DNA of 64,000 nt from Nocardia neocaledoniensis (GTDB taxonomy: Bacteria; Actinomycetota; Actinomycetes; Mycobacteriales; Mycobacteriaceae). The stretch is from the NCBI RefSeq assembly GCF_029868625.1, contig NZ_JARWOJ010000136.1:1-64000 (forward strand), written 5' to 3'. How positions within the stretch are numbered: position 1 is the first letter of the stretch; each line of letters starts with the position of its first letter. Position numbers and translations under genes: made by a program. The notes under the pieces are model-generated. The model was not told where the DNA came from, searched no databases, and saw nothing but the letters and a program-made list of their open reading frames with translations. This document shows, in pieces, positions 16,845 through 25,115 of the stretch.

Positions 16845-17507
16845 ATGGCTGAACAGCCCAGCACCGCGGCGGCGCGAGCCTATGGGGGAGTCGCCGCCGA
16901 GGAACGTCGGTCCCGCCGGCGCGACGCGCTCCTCGACGCCGCGCTCGACCTGCTCGCCGAGGGCGGCGCGCCCGCGGTCACCAAGCGGGCGATCTGCGCC
17001 AGGGCCAAGCTCAACGACCGCTACTTCTACGAGCACTTCACCGACCGTGACGCCCTGCTCACCGCGCTGGTGGAGGAGCACACCGCGCTCGGCATCCTCG
17101 AGGTGGTCGCCGCCGCCCACGCGGCCGCGCCCGACATCCACAGCCAGGTCTACGCCGCCGCCGACGCCGCGATCGGCTTCCTGCTCGCCGACCCCCGTCG
17201 CCCCGCCCTGCTGCTCAACGCGCACAGCACCGAATCACTGCAAGCCGCCCGCCTCACCACCCAGCACGCCATCGCCCGCGCCATGTCGGCCGTCGCCCGC
17301 GAACTCGTCGCCGAACCCGCCGACCCCCTCGACTCCGACCTGGCCGCCTACACCGTCGTCAGCGGGTGCCTCGAACTCGTCGCCGCGTGGATGCGCGAGG
17401 AATTCCCCGCCACCCGAGCGCATCTCACCGACCTCATCGCCCGCCTCCTGCTGATCACCGACAACTCGGGCGTCTTGCAGGTGGCGGGGGCCAAGCCGCC
17501 GCGCTGA
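16845..17507 (+). CDS. TetR/AcrR family transcriptional regulator
   Basis: 220 aa. The HTH is unusually short of consensus but recognisable: AVTKRAICARAKLNDRYFYEHFTDRDALL after an RRDALLDAALDLLAEGG helix. The C-terminal domain is Ala/Leu-rich helical. The ATG at 16845 is preceded by GGAGG with good spacing. It is divergent from the MpaB-like oxygenase gene, with three matched inverted repeats in the 177-bp spacer. Regulation of the oxygenase and of itself is inferred. About 160 bp of non-coding sequence follows before the convergent LysR gene; nothing is recognised in it. Confidence 0.88.
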   Translation: MAEQPSTAAARAYGGVAAEERRSRRRDALLDAALDLLAEGGAPAVTKRAICARAKLNDRYFYEHFTDRDALLTALVEEHTALGILEVVAAAHAAAPDIHSQVYAAADAAIGFLLADPRRPALLLNAHSTESLQAARLTTQHAIARAMSAVARELVAEPADPLDSDLAAYTVVSGCLELVAAWMREEFPATRAHLTDLIARLLLITDNSGVLQVAGAKPPR

Positions 17508-17669
17508 CGGCGATCGCGAGCCGGCGCTGCGACCTGTCGGATCGAACCACTCCGCCGGTGTCGGACGATGGGAGATCATCCGCACCGCAGCCGAACTGCT
17601 GGTCCCGAGGCGCTCTTCGTGTTCTGGATACCGCGCCGGGGCACAGCCTTCCACGAACGGAGCGACGTA

Positions 17670-18566
17670 CTAGTCGTTCCCGCTGACTTCGGCAGCGCAC
17701 CTGACGAATTCGCGGATACGGCTGGTCTCCGCTGACTCCAGCCATACCGGTGCCCAGTGGAGGTCCGGCGCATCGGCGATGGGGAGGTAGGCCACGCCGG
17801 GACGCGGATAGAAGCGCGCGGCGTGTTCCCCGACGGGAAAGACCCCTTTGCCCGCGGCGACCAGAGCCAGGATTTCCGAGAACGTTTCGGCTACCGGACC
17901 TTCGCGCACCGGCTTGCCGGCCGGGGTCCGCTCGGGAACCCGGTGCCGCAGTGTCGCTTCCGGCAGCCCGCGCGGGTGTATCACCGGGTACGCGGCGAAG
18001 ACCTCTCGGGTCACGGTGGACATCCGGGTGATCGGGTGGTCATCGGCGACCGCGAGCAGCAGCGGCTCGGTGATCAAGACCGGCCCGACCGCGAGTTCGT
18101 GAACGGGCAGTGCGGTGATGAGAACATCGAGCCCGCCCGCGAACACGCGCTCGCAGGCATCGTGGATCTGGGCCTCGTGAATATGCACCTGGCAGTCGGG
18201 ATGACGGCCGCTGAACCGCGCGACGGCGTTGAGCAGTACCTGCCCGGCCACCGCGCCGACGAACCCGACCCGCAGATCACCGGTGATCCCGCGCCCGGCG
18301 TTGACCGCACGCTGTTCCGCCGCCTCCATCTCGGCAACCAGCGGACGCAGGTCCTCGGCGAGCCGAGCTCCGATCCCGGTGGGCTCGACCCTGCGGCTGG
18401 TGCGCGTGAACAACTTGGCGCCGATCCGGCGCTCCAAGCGTTGCAGAATTCGGCTGACCTGGCCGGTCGTCAGCCGGAGGCGGGCGGCGGTGCGGCCGAA
18501 ATGCAATTCCTCGGCCAGGGTCAACAGCACCTCGACCTCGGGTCGATCGAGCACCTCATCCTCCAT
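17670..18566 (-). CDS. LysR family transcriptional regulator
   Basis: 298 aa. The LysR winged HTH is at residues 10-70 (VLLTLAEELHFGRTAARLRL, then TGQVSRILQRLERRIGAKLF), followed by a type-2 periplasmic-binding-like co-inducer domain beginning GDLRVGFVGAVAGQ. It is divergent from the DHFR-like gene. A CGTTG-N9-CAACG repeat adjoins its start codon and fits the T-N11-A style LysR box. LysR proteins usually activate the divergent gene and repress themselves; the inducer is unknown. Confidence 0.92.
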   Translation of the reverse strand: MEDEVLDRPEVEVLLTLAEELHFGRTAARLRLTTGQVSRILQRLERRIGAKLFTRTSRRVEPTGIGARLAEDLRPLVAEMEAAEQRAVNAGRGITGDLRVGFVGAVAGQVLLNAVARFSGRHPDCQVHIHEAQIHDACERVFAGGLDVLITALPVHELAVGPVLITEPLLLAVADDHPITRMSTVTREVFAAYPVIHPRGLPEATLRHRVPERTPAGKPVREGPVAETFSEILALVAAGKGVFPVGEHAARFYPRPGVAYLPIADAPDLHWAPVWLESAETSRIREFVRCAAEVSGND

Positions 18567-18585
18567 CGTTGTATCCAGCGCAACG
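18567..18585. promoter_or_regulatory. Candidate LysR box CGTTG-N9-CAACG
   Basis: Perfect 5-base arms separated by nine bases, immediately upstream of the LysR ATG. The spacing contains the T-N11-A pattern usual for LysR sites, and the position suits autorepression. Short arms keep confidence modest. Confidence 0.35.
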
Positions 18586-18682
18586 AATGTAGCCGTAATC
18601 GATGTTGATGCTTTCTCGGGGCGGACCGATCGTTGATCTCGATCACGCGGGTGTCACGCGTGACAGGACCGAGGAGTTGGAA

Positions 18683-19225
18683 ATGGCCGACCGAAAGATC
18701 GTCTCCGGACTGTTCATCTCGCTGGACGGAGTGGTGGGTGCGCCCGAGCAGTGGACCTTCGATCACATGACCCCGGAGGCGGGAGAGGTGATCTTCGGGA
18801 TGATCGACGACGCCGACACGATGCTGCTCGGTCGCAACACCTACGAGGAGTTCGCCGGGTACTGGTCCACGCAGACCGGACCACGAGCCGAGGCGATGAA
18901 CGGCATCCGCAAACTCGTGGCCTCCACGACCATGACGGCCGCCGAGTGGGACAACAGCGAAGTCATCGACGGTGACCTGATCGAGCGCCTGACCGAGGTG
19001 AAGAACACTCCGGGAAAGAACATCAACACCTCGGGAAGCATCTCGGTGGTGCGTGCCCTGCTCGAGGCCGGACTGCTCGACGATCTGCACCTGTTCGTCT
19101 TCCCCGTCGTCCTGGGCGATGGTCAGCGGCTCTTCGCGGACAGCGCCAAGAGAACCGACCTCGCGCTCGCCGGTGCCCGCACCTTCGACTCGGGGATCGT
19201 GCACCTGCACTACACCTCGGCGTGA
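18683..19225 (+). CDS. Dihydrofolate reductase family protein (RibD C-terminal fold)
   Basis: 180 aa. The fold is indicated by KIVSGLFISLDGVVGAPEQW near the N terminus, DTMLLGRNTYEEFAGYW, the middle KNINTSGSISVVRALLEAGLLDDL and the end FPVVLGDGQRLF. Members resemble bacterial DHFR/RibD reductases and bind NADPH, but most stand-alone actinobacterial copies have unknown substrates and do not replace folate DHFR. GAGGAG precedes the ATG at 18683. The gene is divergent from the LysR regulator, which probably controls it. A 13-bp-stem hairpin terminates it just downstream. Confidence 0.9.
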   Translation: MADRKIVSGLFISLDGVVGAPEQWTFDHMTPEAGEVIFGMIDDADTMLLGRNTYEEFAGYWSTQTGPRAEAMNGIRKLVASTTMTAAEWDNSEVIDGDLIERLTEVKNTPGKNINTSGSISVVRALLEAGLLDDLHLFVFPVVLGDGQRLFADSAKRTDLALAGARTFDSGIVHLHYTSA

Positions 19226-19255
19226 ACCCGGCCGTCACCGTCGTCGCTGCCGACA

Positions 19256-19289
19256 CCGGTGCGGTGCCGCCTGGCGGGCACCGCACCGG
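19256..19289. terminator. Hairpin terminator between convergent genes
   Basis: Perfect 13-bp stem (19256-19268 with 19277-19289) and an eight-base loop, placed between the convergent DHFR-like gene and the 100-aa hypothetical gene. No T-run follows, as is common for actinobacterial hairpin terminators. Confidence 0.6.
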
Positions 19290-19304
19290 GGGCCGGTGCC
19301 ACCG

Positions 19305-19607
19305 TCAGGCCGCGAGCGCGGCGGCGATCTTCGCCGCCATGGCCGTGACGGCGGGGCTCGGCGCGCCCTTGCCGGACTGCGTGGCGGCGTCGACGGCGAC
19401 CAGGACGGTGTCGCGGAAATCGGCCGCTTCGCCGGGCTGGTCGGCCAGGCACGCCATCGCGGCGGTCAGGGCGGGCAGCACCTGGTCGGCGAGTTCGGCG
19501 GCGGTCTTGCCCGGCAGCCGGATGTCACGGGACTTGGCCGAGAGCACGTGCCCGGTGAGCCCGGTGGCGGAGGTCAGGGCGGTGGTCCCCCACCGACCTG
19601 ACGTCAC
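19305..19607 (-). CDS. Hypothetical protein, 100 aa
   Basis: An Ala-rich, mostly helical protein whose third codon positions are almost all G or C, matching genuine genes in this window. Segments such as KTAAELADQVLPALTAAMACLA and AVTAMAAKIAAALAA suggest an amphipathic helical bundle; there is no signal peptide. The only upstream start is a GTG at 19607 without a convincing ribosome site, so the N terminus is uncertain. I do not recognise the family. It is convergent with the DHFR-like gene and divergent from the nitrilase-like gene. Confidence 0.5.
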   Translation of the reverse strand: MTSGRWGTTALTSATGLTGHVLSAKSRDIRLPGKTAAELADQVLPALTAAMACLADQPGEAADFRDTVLVAVDAATQSGKGAPSPAVTAMAAKIAAALAA

Positions 19608-19734
19608 ACTGACAGCCGCGCTGACACGGTCACGAGGTGAACGGCGCGTGATCTCGGTCTCCCTGACGTGCGGAATCGGCCGGGCCGGGTGTCTGTCCTC
19701 GTAGAACGTGTCACGGCTGGCTACGAGGAGAACG

Positions 19735-20613
19735 ATGACGAGCAGGGTGCGAGTGGCGGCGGTTCAGGCCGAGCCCCGGTGGCTGGACCTGTCGGCCGGA
19801 GTGGACCAGGTCATCGCGTTGATCGAGGCCGCGTCGGATCAGGGCGCCCGGCTCGTCGCCTTCCCCGAGACGTTCGTTCCCGGTTTCCCGTGGTGGATGT
19901 GGCTGCCCGCGGTGCAGTGGGACGCCGACATCCTCGCCAGGTACCGGGCCAATTCGATGGCCGCCGACGGCCCGGAACTGCGGGCGATCCGCTATGCGGC
20001 GCGACGGCGCCGGATCCACGTCGGCCTCGGCTTCTCCGAGCGGGCGGGCGACGGCGTGTTCATGTCCCAGGCCCTGATCGACGACCAGGGCGCCGTCACC
20101 GTGGCCCGCAAGGCCTTGCCCACGGCCCTGGAACGCACCGTCTTCGGCATGGCCGTGCGGCGTCCGCTGGTGCGCGACACCGCGCTCGGCCGGATCGGCG
20201 TCCTCGGCGGCACCGACCACTTCCTGCCCGGGGTGTGCGAGGCCATGCACACGGCGGGTGAACACATCCACCTGGCGTCCTGGCCCGGCTTCACCGTCGC
20301 CCGACGGGATACCGAATCCGATGTGGCGCAACTGAGTACCGCCGCCTGCCGCCGTTACGCGCGGGCCGGCCACAGCTATCTGATCGCGCCGACGGCGGTG
20401 GTACCGCTGCCCGGATGGCAGGCCGACGACGCGGGCCGCCCGGATGTGCTGCACGGCCGCAGCGGCGTCGCGCGGATCCTCGGACCCGACGGCCGCGACC
20501 TCGCCACACCGCTGCGTCCCGACGAGGAGGGCCTGCTCGTCGCCGACCTCATCGTCGCCACCGCCGCCGACCGCCGCCCCGCGCCGCCCGGCGCCGACCG
20601 CGCCCTCGCCTGA
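19735..20613 (+). CDS. Nitrilase-superfamily carbon-nitrogen hydrolase homologue lacking the catalytic Cys
   Basis: 292 aa. The fold is clear: VRVAAVQAEP at the start, the catalytic Glu in FPETFVPGFPWW (E45), the catalytic Lys in ARKALPT (K126), and ASWPGF late. In true nitrilases the nucleophile sits in a motif like LNCWEHF; here the aligned segment is VLGGTDHF, with Gly at the Cys position (G159) and Thr/Asp for the next two residues. It should therefore be unable to form the thioimidate intermediate and may bind rather than hydrolyse, or use another residue (a Cys lies 8 residues later in GVCEAM). GAGGAG precedes the ATG at 19735. Confidence 0.85.
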   Translation: MTSRVRVAAVQAEPRWLDLSAGVDQVIALIEAASDQGARLVAFPETFVPGFPWWMWLPAVQWDADILARYRANSMAADGPELRAIRYAARRRRIHVGLGFSERAGDGVFMSQALIDDQGAVTVARKALPTALERTVFGMAVRRPLVRDTALGRIGVLGGTDHFLPGVCEAMHTAGEHIHLASWPGFTVARRDTESDVAQLSTAACRRYARAGHSYLIAPTAVVPLPGWQADDAGRPDVLHGRSGVARILGPDGRDLATPLRPDEEGLLVADLIVATAADRRPAPPGADRALA

Positions 20614-20647
20614 TCCCGGAACCGGCCTGTCCCCGGCGACGGCGACG

Positions 20648-21088
20648 TCAGCGGTCCGGGGTGGCCTCGTGGCCGGGGCGGCCGTGGGTGCGCCGGGCTT
20701 CCTTCATCTCGGCCTCGTACAGGTGGGTGCGGCCGCCGACGAGCGCGTCGCGGATCTCGCGTTCGAGCTGCCGGAACCGTGTGTAGTAGCCCTCGTCGTA
20801 TTCCTCCACGATCTGGAAGGTCCACCGGCCGGGCAGCACATTGCGGCCGACCAGTTCGGTGGCGAGCCGGTCGGCGAGCTGCTCGTGGCCTGCTTCGCGC
20901 AGCATGTCCACCGCTTCACCGAGCGCGAGATCAGCGCCCCCGGTGAGCTGGTGGAAGCTGTAGAGGTGCCCGCGGGCCCGCTCGGTGGTCTCCAGCGCCT
21001 CGGACAGTTTGCCCACCGCGGCCACGGTCGCCGTGTCGACGCCCGCGGGCCGCTGGTGCCGCTCGGCGGGCTGCTCGTTGTCGGTCAT
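20648..21088 (-). CDS. Conserved hypothetical protein, 146 aa
   Basis: A soluble, charged, helical protein with no signal or membrane segment. Features are KLSEALETTERARGHLYSFHQLTGGADLALG, DMLREAGHEQLADRLATELVGRN, and an aromatic/acidic block FQIVEEYDEGYYTRFRQLERE. I recall proteins of this style as conserved hypotheticals in Nocardia and mycobacteria but cannot name a domain. Codon usage is typical of the window. It lies 20 bp downstream of the epoxide hydrolase on the same strand, so it may be cotranscribed with it. Confidence 0.75.
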   Translation of the reverse strand: MTDNEQPAERHQRPAGVDTATVAAVGKLSEALETTERARGHLYSFHQLTGGADLALGEAVDMLREAGHEQLADRLATELVGRNVLPGRWTFQIVEEYDEGYYTRFRQLEREIRDALVGGRTHLYEAEMKEARRTHGRPGHEATPDR

Positions 21089-21108
21089 GTCACGAGGCTA
21101 TCGACGCG

Positions 21109-22245
21109 TCAGGGAATGCCGAGGAAGAAGGCGCGGATGTCGTCGGCGAGGAGCCGCGGCTCCTCCATCGCGGGGAAGTGGCCGCCCTCGGTGAACTCGC
21201 TCCAGTGGCCGATCGACGTGCCCGGGTCCATCACGCGGCGCACGAGCGGATGGCTGTCGAACACGGCCCATCCGGCCGGCACATCCGAGGCCATGATCAA
21301 GTCGAGTTCGGCGTGCGCGGCCTCGTAGTAGAACTGCGCGCTCGACTCGCCGCTGCGAGTGAACCAGTACAGGCTGATATCGGTGAGGAGCTGGTCGCGG
21401 TCGACCGACTCGTCCGGTGTCCGATTGTCGCCTGCGGCCCGGGTTTTGAACTTCTCGGCGATCCACGCGAGCTGACCGACCGGCGAGTCGGTGAGCGCCG
21501 CGCCGATCGTGTCCGGTCGATGGTCGTGCATCGCGAGATACCCGCGCTCGGGGACGTACTCGGCGCGCGCCGCCGCGAGCTGGGCGGTTTCGTCATCGGA
21601 CAGGCCGTCGGGGTGCGGGAACTTGTCGCCGATCAACCCGAGCAATCGGCGGTCGGCGCCGATGTGCGTGCCGATGACGCGTTCGGGGTAGAGCGCGGCG
21701 AGGCGGCCGGCGATGCCGGAACCGATGTCGGTGCCGTGGGCCGCGAATCTCTCGTAGCCCAGCCGCGTCATGATCTCGGCGAAGGCGTCCGTCGCGCGCG
21801 CCAGTTCCCAGCCGGTCCCCGAGAGCGGGGTGGAGAACCCGAAGCCGGGCAGCGACGGGATCACCACATGGAACCGGTCGGTCAGCAGCGGGACGAGTCG
21901 CTGGTACTCGACGAACGAGCCCGGCCAGCCGTGGTTCAGCATCAGCGGAGTGGCCTGCGGATTCGCCGATCGCGCGTGGACGAGGTGGAACCGCTGGCCG
22001 TCGACGACGGTCGTGAACTGGTCGTGCTCGTTGAGTTTCGCCTCCTGCGCGCGCCAGTCGAACCCGTCGCGCCAGTACTCGGCGAGTTCCCTCAGATACA
22101 CCAGCGGAACGCCCCGGCTGAAGTCGCTGCGATCGTCTCGGCCCGGCACGGGGATCGGCCAGCGTGTGCGGGTCAGCCGGTGGCGAAGGTCGTCGATGTC
22201 GTCCTGGGGGATGTCGATGCGGAACGGGATGAGTGCGTTGTCCAT
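21109..22245 (-). CDS. Epoxide hydrolase family protein (alpha/beta hydrolase with EHN domain)
   Basis: 378 aa. The EHN N-terminal cap PFRIDIPQDDIDDLRHRLTRTRWP is followed by the oxyanion motif HGWPGS (105-110), the nucleophile Asp in AAHGTDIGSG (D173) and the catalytic His in EGGHFPAMEEP (H356). Such enzymes open epoxides by an alkyl-enzyme intermediate on the Asp; microsomal-type and juvenile-hormone-type hydrolases are relatives. It is divergent from a WYL-domain regulator with only 51 bp between start codons, so the regulator very probably controls it. Confidence 0.92.
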   Translation of the reverse strand: MDNALIPFRIDIPQDDIDDLRHRLTRTRWPIPVPGRDDRSDFSRGVPLVYLRELAEYWRDGFDWRAQEAKLNEHDQFTTVVDGQRFHLVHARSANPQATPLMLNHGWPGSFVEYQRLVPLLTDRFHVVIPSLPGFGFSTPLSGTGWELARATDAFAEIMTRLGYERFAAHGTDIGSGIAGRLAALYPERVIGTHIGADRRLLGLIGDKFPHPDGLSDDETAQLAAARAEYVPERGYLAMHDHRPDTIGAALTDSPVGQLAWIAEKFKTRAAGDNRTPDESVDRDQLLTDISLYWFTRSGESSAQFYYEAAHAELDLIMASDVPAGWAVFDSHPLVRRVMDPGTSIGHWSEFTEGGHFPAMEEPRLLADDIRAFFLGIP

Positions 22246-22296
22246 GACGCTGACGTTCGCAGGTAATGCGGCAGGATAGCTTCCGCGATTGCTGGA

Positions 22297-23271
22297 ATGA
22301 TCGAGAAGATGTTGGAAACCTCGGCCCGCCTGCTCGAGCTGCTGTCATTGCTCCAGCTCAGGCGCGACTGGACGAGCTCCGAGCTCGCGGACCGGCTCGC
22401 GGTGAGCTCGCGGACGGTGCGCGCCGACATCGGCAAGCTGCGGTCGCTCGGCTATCCCGTGGACGCGCGCCCCGGAGTCGCGGGCGGGTACCGGCTGGTC
22501 GCCGGGACGGCGATGCCCCCACTGCTGCTCGACGACGACGAGGCCGTCGCGGTCGCGGTCGGCCTTGGCGCGGTCGCGAACCAACGGCTCGGTATCGAAG
22601 AGACATCGCTGACCGCGCTCGCGAAGCTGGAGCAGGTGCTGCCCTCGCGTCTGCGCCGGCGCGTCGAGGCGGTTCGCGAGGCGACCAGCGTCGTTCCAGG
22701 GGCGCAGCCGCCGCTCGATCTCTCGGTACTCGCGACGATCGCCGCCGCGATCCGCGCCAGCGAACGGCTCCGGTTCGGATACACGAAGCACGACGGTGGC
22801 GTCGGCCCCCGGCACACCGAACCGGAACGGCTGGTGACCTGGGGGTCGATGTGGTACCTGCTCGCTTGGGATCTCGACCGTGCCGACTGGCGGGTCTTCC
22901 GGGTGGACCGCATGGGTTCGCCCACACCGACGGGTGCGCGATTCCACCCCCGTGACACCCCACGCGACACCGCCGTCGCCTACGTCGTCCGCCGCGTCAG
23001 CAAGGCGTCCTGGGCATACCGCGCCAGGGTGCTCGTGCACGCACCCGCCGCCGAGGTCGCCGCGAAGATCCGGATTCCGGTCGATATCGAGGTGGTCGAC
23101 GAGTCCACCTGCCGGATCGAGCTGGGTTCCCCCGATCCGGACCGGCTCGCACTGGCGCTGGCCCAGCTCGACGTCGACATCGAGGTGATCGACGGCGACG
23201 CGCTCGCTGCGGCGTTCGACCGCCTCGCGACGAGGTTCCGTCGCGCGGCGGGTGACGCGTCGTCGGTGTGA
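22297..23271 (+). CDS. HTH_11/WYL-domain transcriptional regulator
   Basis: 324 aa. A DeoR-like winged HTH (SARLLELLSLLQLRRDWTSS with ELADRLAVSSRTVRADIGKL) is followed by a WYL domain (LRFGYTKHDGG with TEPERLVTWGSMWYLLAWDLDR, and a WCX-like C-terminal strand set). WYL domains sense small ligands or nucleic acids. An alternative ATG at 22309 is possible. It is divergent from the epoxide hydrolase, the likely target. Confidence 0.9.
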   Translation: MIEKMLETSARLLELLSLLQLRRDWTSSELADRLAVSSRTVRADIGKLRSLGYPVDARPGVAGGYRLVAGTAMPPLLLDDDEAVAVAVGLGAVANQRLGIEETSLTALAKLEQVLPSRLRRRVEAVREATSVVPGAQPPLDLSVLATIAAAIRASERLRFGYTKHDGGVGPRHTEPERLVTWGSMWYLLAWDLDRADWRVFRVDRMGSPTPTGARFHPRDTPRDTAVAYVVRRVSKASWAYRARVLVHAPAAEVAAKIRIPVDIEVVDESTCRIELGSPDPDRLALALAQLDVDIEVIDGDALAAAFDRLATRFRRAAGDASSV

Positions 23272-23436
23272 GCCCGGGCGGATCTCGCCCTCGGCCGTCC
23301 GGAATCAATCCGGTCACAGCTTCTGCCGGAGGCGATCCGGCGTGGTCAGATGGACATATCGGTCGGCTCTAGTCACCAGGTCCGGCCGGGCAATGTCGAG
23401 GCGTGCCGAATGCTTCGAGATGGTGGGTAGCCGTCG

Positions 23437-23868
23437 ATGGAGTCTCGTCCCCACAGTGTGGAGCTCGTCCTTCCTGACACCGGTGCAGACCTCAGCCGGC
23501 GACTGCAGGCCGACCTCGACCTGCGTGCCGACGCGGTGATCCTGCACGTCTACGGCGAGGCCGACGCCTACACCCGGCCCCGCTGGCGGGCCATCCTCGA
23601 CGCCGCCGTCGCCGAAGCCGCACCCCGTGGCCGCCTGGTGGTGGACGTGACCGCGATCCAGTTCATCGGCTGCCGTCCCATCCTGGATCTGGCCGAGCGC
23701 GCCCAGCGAGCCACGACCGGCGGGGTGCGGGTCGCGATGTTCAACCCGTATCCCGGCGTGATCGACCGCGTGATCACCATCGCCGGGCTCTCGGCCTGGC
23801 TGCCTGTCTACCCCACCCTGGCCGCGGCCCTGGCCTTCGCACCGACGTCTGACACCATGACCAGGTGA
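23437..23868 (+). CDS. STAS-domain protein (anti-sigma-factor-antagonist-like, non-canonical)
   Basis: 143 aa with a STAS fold: ADAVILHVYGEADAYTRPRW, then RGRLVVDVTAIQFIGCRPILDL, and VRVAMFNPYPGVIDRVITIAG. In SpoIIAA/RsbV antagonists the loop is DSSG and its Ser is phosphorylated by the anti-sigma kinase; here the loop reads GCRP, so no Ser is available. It overlaps the following histidine kinase gene by 4 bp (GTGA), indicating an operon. It may therefore act as an unphosphorylatable partner or ligand sensor for the kinase. No RsbW-like kinase is nearby. Confidence 0.8.
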   Translation: MESRPHSVELVLPDTGADLSRRLQADLDLRADAVILHVYGEADAYTRPRWRAILDAAVAEAAPRGRLVVDVTAIQFIGCRPILDLAERAQRATTGGVRVAMFNPYPGVIDRVITIAGLSAWLPVYPTLAAALAFAPTSDTMTR

Positions 23869-25115
23869 TCGAGGCCCTGCGCTCCGCGCGAGACAAAGCA
23901 CGGCGGTTGCCGGGCGCTGTCTGGTACCTGGTGGTCGGCGGTGGCACCGCGCTGCTCGCGTTGTTCGCGGTGATCGGCCTGCTGATCGTCGGCGCGTTCT
24001 GCCTGATCGGCGTCGGAATACCCGCGCTGCCCGAGGCGGTTCGGCTGGTCCGGCCGTTGGTGTCGTTCGAACGGCGCAGGGCGGCAGGGTATCTCGGCCA
24101 ACCGGCGGTGGGGGTCTATCAGCCCCTCACCGGCGGGCTGCGGCAGCGGGTCGCGACGGTGTTCACCGACCCGGCGAACCGCCGGGACTTCGGCTGGCTG
24201 GTCGCGCACGCGCTCACCGGCATCTATCTCGCGGTGTTCGCCGTGGCGCTGCCGCTGAGCACCCTCGTTCAGCTGGCGATTCCGGGATTCTGGCAGCTGA
24301 TGCCGCCGGGGCAGGAGTTCGCCAGTTTCGGCTTCGCGGTCGACTCGTGGCCGACGGCCATCCTGAGCTTCGTCCTGGCGTTCCCGCTGGCCCTGGTGAC
24401 CCTGCAGGTTCCGGTGGCCGCGCGCTGGCAGGCGATGGCCACCCGGGCGATGCTGAGACCGGCCGAAGACGCCCTGCTGGCCGACCGCGTCGCGACCCTC
24501 ACCGCGACCAGGGCCGCCGCCCTCGACGCGCACGGCGCCGAGCTGCGCCGGATCGAGCGTGACCTGCACGACGGCGCGCAGGCCCGGCTCGCGGCGGTCA
24601 TCATGCAGCTCGGGATGGCCGACCAGCTGCGCGACCAGGACCCGGACACCGCGCGGGAGCTGGTGCGCAAGGCGCAGGACACCGCGACGGCCGCGCTGGC
24701 CGAACTGCGTGACGTGGTGCGCAACGTGTATCCGCCGGTGCTCGCCGATCGCGGCCTGGCCAGTGCCGTCTCGGCGGTGGCCGCCCGCAACCCGATCCCC
24801 TGTGTGCTCGACCTCCGCGAGGTGGGCAGACGCCCCGCCGCGGTGGAGGCGGCGGCGTACTTCGTCATCACCGAGGCGCTCACCAACGCCACCAAGCACT
24901 CCGGCGCCACGGGCATCGACCTGGTGCTCGGCGGTACGCCCGAGCTGTTGACGATCGAGATCCGCGACGACGGGGTCGGCGGCGCCGTGGAGATCTACGA
25001 CGGCGGGCTGGCCGGTATCCGGCGCAGGGCCGAGGCGCTCGACGGCCGGATGGTGCTGAGCAGTCCACCCGGTGGCCCTACTGTATTGCGGGTGGAGTTG
25101 CCGTGCGGATCATGA
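23865..25115 (+). CDS. Two-component sensor histidine kinase (HisKA_3 type)
   Basis: 416 aa. The N-terminal ~200 residues hold several membrane helices (ALLALFAVIGLLIVGAFCLIG, then FGWLVAHALTGIYLAVFAVA, and AILSFVLAFPLALVTL). The dimerisation/phosphoacceptor motif is RIERDLHDGAQARL (H235), and the HATPase end has TEALTNATKHSGA, DDGVGG and GLAGIRRRAEAL. This is the NarX/DesK-like family that phosphorylates LuxR-type regulators. The GTG start overlaps the STAS gene, and its end overlaps the response regulator start by 13 bp, so all three are one operon. The signal is unknown; the large N-terminal region resembles actinobacterial membrane sensor modules. Confidence 0.93.
   Translation: MIEALRSARDKARRLPGAVWYLVVGGGTALLALFAVIGLLIVGAFCLIGVGIPALPEAVRLVRPLVSFERRRAAGYLGQPAVGVYQPLTGGLRQRVATVFTDPANRRDFGWLVAHALTGIYLAVFAVALPLSTLVQLAIPGFWQLMPPGQEFASFGFAVDSWPTAILSFVLAFPLALVTLQVPVAARWQAMATRAMLRPAEDALLADRVATLTATRAAALDAHGAELRRIERDLHDGAQARLAAVIMQLGMADQLRDQDPDTARELVRKAQDTATAALAELRDVVRNVYPPVLADRGLASAVSAVAARNPIPCVLDLREVGRRPAAVEAAAYFVITEALTNATKHSGATGIDLVLGGTPELLTIEIRDDGVGGAVEIYDGGLAGIRRRAEALDGRMVLSSPPGGPTVLRVELPCGS

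Noticed and set aside
23808-24899. 363-codon minus-strand ORF opposite the histidine kinase
   Set aside because: It is a shadow of the kinase gene, which has clear H-box and HATPase motifs on the plus strand.
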